Assembly: GCF_003634455.1 (NCBI RefSeq)
Contig: NZ_RBLC01000004.1
Location: 186,001-250,000 of the forward strand
Direction of reading: 5' to 3'
DNA: 64,000 nucleotides
DNA from: Flavobacterium endophyticum
GTDB taxonomy: Bacteria; Bacteroidota; Bacteroidia; Flavobacteriales; Flavobacteriaceae
Part shown: in pieces, positions 63,227 through 64,000 of the stretch
Position numbering within the stretch: position 1 is the first letter of the stretch
Layout of the letters: every line of letters starts with the position of its first letter
Notes under the pieces: model-generated
Database searches by the model: none
The model's input: the letters and a program-made list of their open reading frames with translations, nothing else
What the model was told of the DNA's origin: nothing
Translations under genes and position numbers: made by a program

Positions 63227-64000
63227 ATGAAAAAATTAAAATTTGCAATAACCCTCCTATTGCTCTCCGTTTCGCTTTTAAGTCTTGCCCAAGAAAGGCC
63301 GCAGGCTAAAAAAGTAAAGATTACAGGAAAAATCACCGAAAAATCTACGTCCCTTCCGTTAGGATATGCGACTGTAACCCTCCAAAACAGCAAGCGTCCT
63401 GACATTATTACTGGCGGAATGACTGATGAAAACGGAGTATTTACGATAGAGGCGAATGCAGGTACCTATGATGTGAAATTTGAATTTATCTCCTTCAAGG
63501 CGATAGAAATGAAACAGCTGGCAATCCAAGAAGACAAAGATTTCGGAACTGTTGCCCTAGAAGCCGAAGCCGAAATGCTGGATGCCGTAGAAATCCGCGC
63601 CGAGCGCTCTACCGTAGAAATCAAGCTCGATAAAAAAGTATATAACGTTGGACAAGACATGATTGTGAAAGGCGGAACTGTAAGCGACGTCTTAGACAAC
63701 GTACCTTCTGTTTCTGTCGATGTAGAAGGAAACGTAAGCCTTCGTGGGAACGAAAACGTACGAATCTTGATCGACGGAAAACCTTCCGGTCTTGGCGGTA
63801 TCAACATTGCCGATGCCTTGAAACTGCTTCCTGCCGATGCGGTAGACAAAGTAGAAGTAATCACCAACCCATCCGCACGTTATGATGCAGAAGGCGGCGG
63901 CGGTATCATCAATATCGTATTGAAAAAAGGAAAAAACCAAGGAATCAACGGTACGGTAACGGCTACGACAGGAGATCCTGCGAACCACGGCTTTACCGGA
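63227..64000 (+). CDS. TonB-dependent receptor, N-terminal part (cut by window end)
   Basis: From ATG 63227 the frame is open for 258 codons to the window end. It has a signal peptide (about residues 1-21, ending LLSLAQ), a carboxypeptidase-regulatory-like domain (about 31-115, with KITGKITEKSTSLPLGYATV), and the start of a plug domain (about 120-240, with VSDVLDNVPSVSVDVEGNVS, LRGNENVRILIDGKP and GIINIVLKKG). This layout fits the 'outer membrane beta-barrel family protein' subgroup of TonB-dependent receptors in Bacteroidota. Its ligand cannot be told from this part. Confidence 0.9.
   Translation, partial: MKKLKFAITLLLLSVSLLSLAQERPQAKKVKITGKITEKSTSLPLGYATVTLQNSKRPDIITGGMTDENGVFTIEANAGTYDVKFEFISFKAIEMKQLAIQEDKDFGTVALEAEAEMLDAVEIRAERSTVEIKLDKKVYNVGQDMIVKGGTVSDVLDNVPSVSVDVEGNVSLRGNENVRILIDGKPSGLGGINIADALKLLPADAVDKVEVITNPSARYDAEGGGGIINIVLKKGKNQGINGTVTATTGDPANHGFTG

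Overview
The window is chromosomal DNA from a member of the Flavobacteriaceae, most likely Flavobacterium or a close relative. The evidence is: a type IX secretion (T9SS) C-terminal sorting domain on one secreted protein; a bacillithiol synthase (BshA); the flavobacterial promoter signature TAnnTTTG, sometimes with TTG or TTTG about 17-23 nt upstream; weak or absent Shine-Dalgarno sequences at most genes; a TonB-dependent receptor; and many small lipoproteins and outer-membrane proteins of the Bacteroidota type. The DNA is AT-rich and even in character. No insertion sequence, prophage, tRNA or rRNA gene, CRISPR array or recognisable defence island was seen, so this is a core-genome stretch.

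Layout. 1-2.9 kb: the end of a solute-binding-like protein, a membrane transglutaminase-like protein, a small beta-barrel and a lipoprotein. 2.9-6.3 kb: DNA maintenance (Ung, MutS2) and a DCC-family thiol protein. 6.4-9.6 kb: a T9SS cargo protein, chorismate synthase and an LpxH-like phosphoesterase. 9.7-12.6 kb: an outer-membrane protein, the bacillithiol gene bshA with a PrcB-like lipoprotein, and a DUF1801 protein. 12.6-21.6 kb: one long minus-strand cluster running from an N-acetylmuramoyl-L-alanine amidase through an MCE/MlaD protein, a membrane Fe-S protein, a HAD protein, a CCG-type Fe-S protein and two unknowns to a GH3/beta-lactamase-like fusion. 21.7-24.9 kb: LptD-like protein and RidA. 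24.9-28.1 kb: N-acetylglucosamine kinase-like protein, GapA and PfkA. 28.3-37.5 kb: a giant TamB-like protein divergent from tsaD-rsmE-DUF4159-AI-2E transporter-methyltransferase. 37.5-46.3 kb: VanX-like dipeptidase, a Lys/Ala-rich small protein, a deacetylase, GcvT, an S41 protease pair, YebC and a GIN-domain protein. 46.4-56.5 kb: cysteine synthase, S9 peptidase, EbfC, threonine aldolase, prfB with a programmed frameshift, a histidine kinase, a dienelactone hydrolase-like protein, and a PiT phosphate transporter with its DUF47 partner. 56.7-64 kb: acyl-CoA carboxylase beta subunit, a methyltransferase, an M1 peptidase, a MenE-like ligase, a CPBP protease, ArsC-like protein and the start of a TonB-dependent receptor.

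How the genes fit together. Cell-envelope work dominates: LptD and TamB for outer-membrane assembly, amidase, GH3/beta-lactamase fusion, VanX-like peptidase and NAG kinase for wall turnover and recycling, and several exported peptidases. Central metabolism is represented by pfkA-gapA, gcvT, cysteine synthase, aroC and the carboxylase, and translation quality by prfB, tsaD and rsmE. Tail-to-tail gene pairs are commonly separated by strong bidirectional hairpin terminators.

Nothing here is clearly a new multi-gene system. The most unusual unexplained structure is a 70-bp array at 50044-50113 in which the dinucleotide GC recurs exactly every 7 bp ten times, filling the whole gap between two convergent genes. 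Other points are a possible orphan promoter plus terminator that could make a small RNA (about 12019-12155), the start codon of the TamB-like gene, and a 14-bp perfect hairpin before the T9SS cargo gene. All assignments come from reading the sequence and recalled family motifs; no database search was run.
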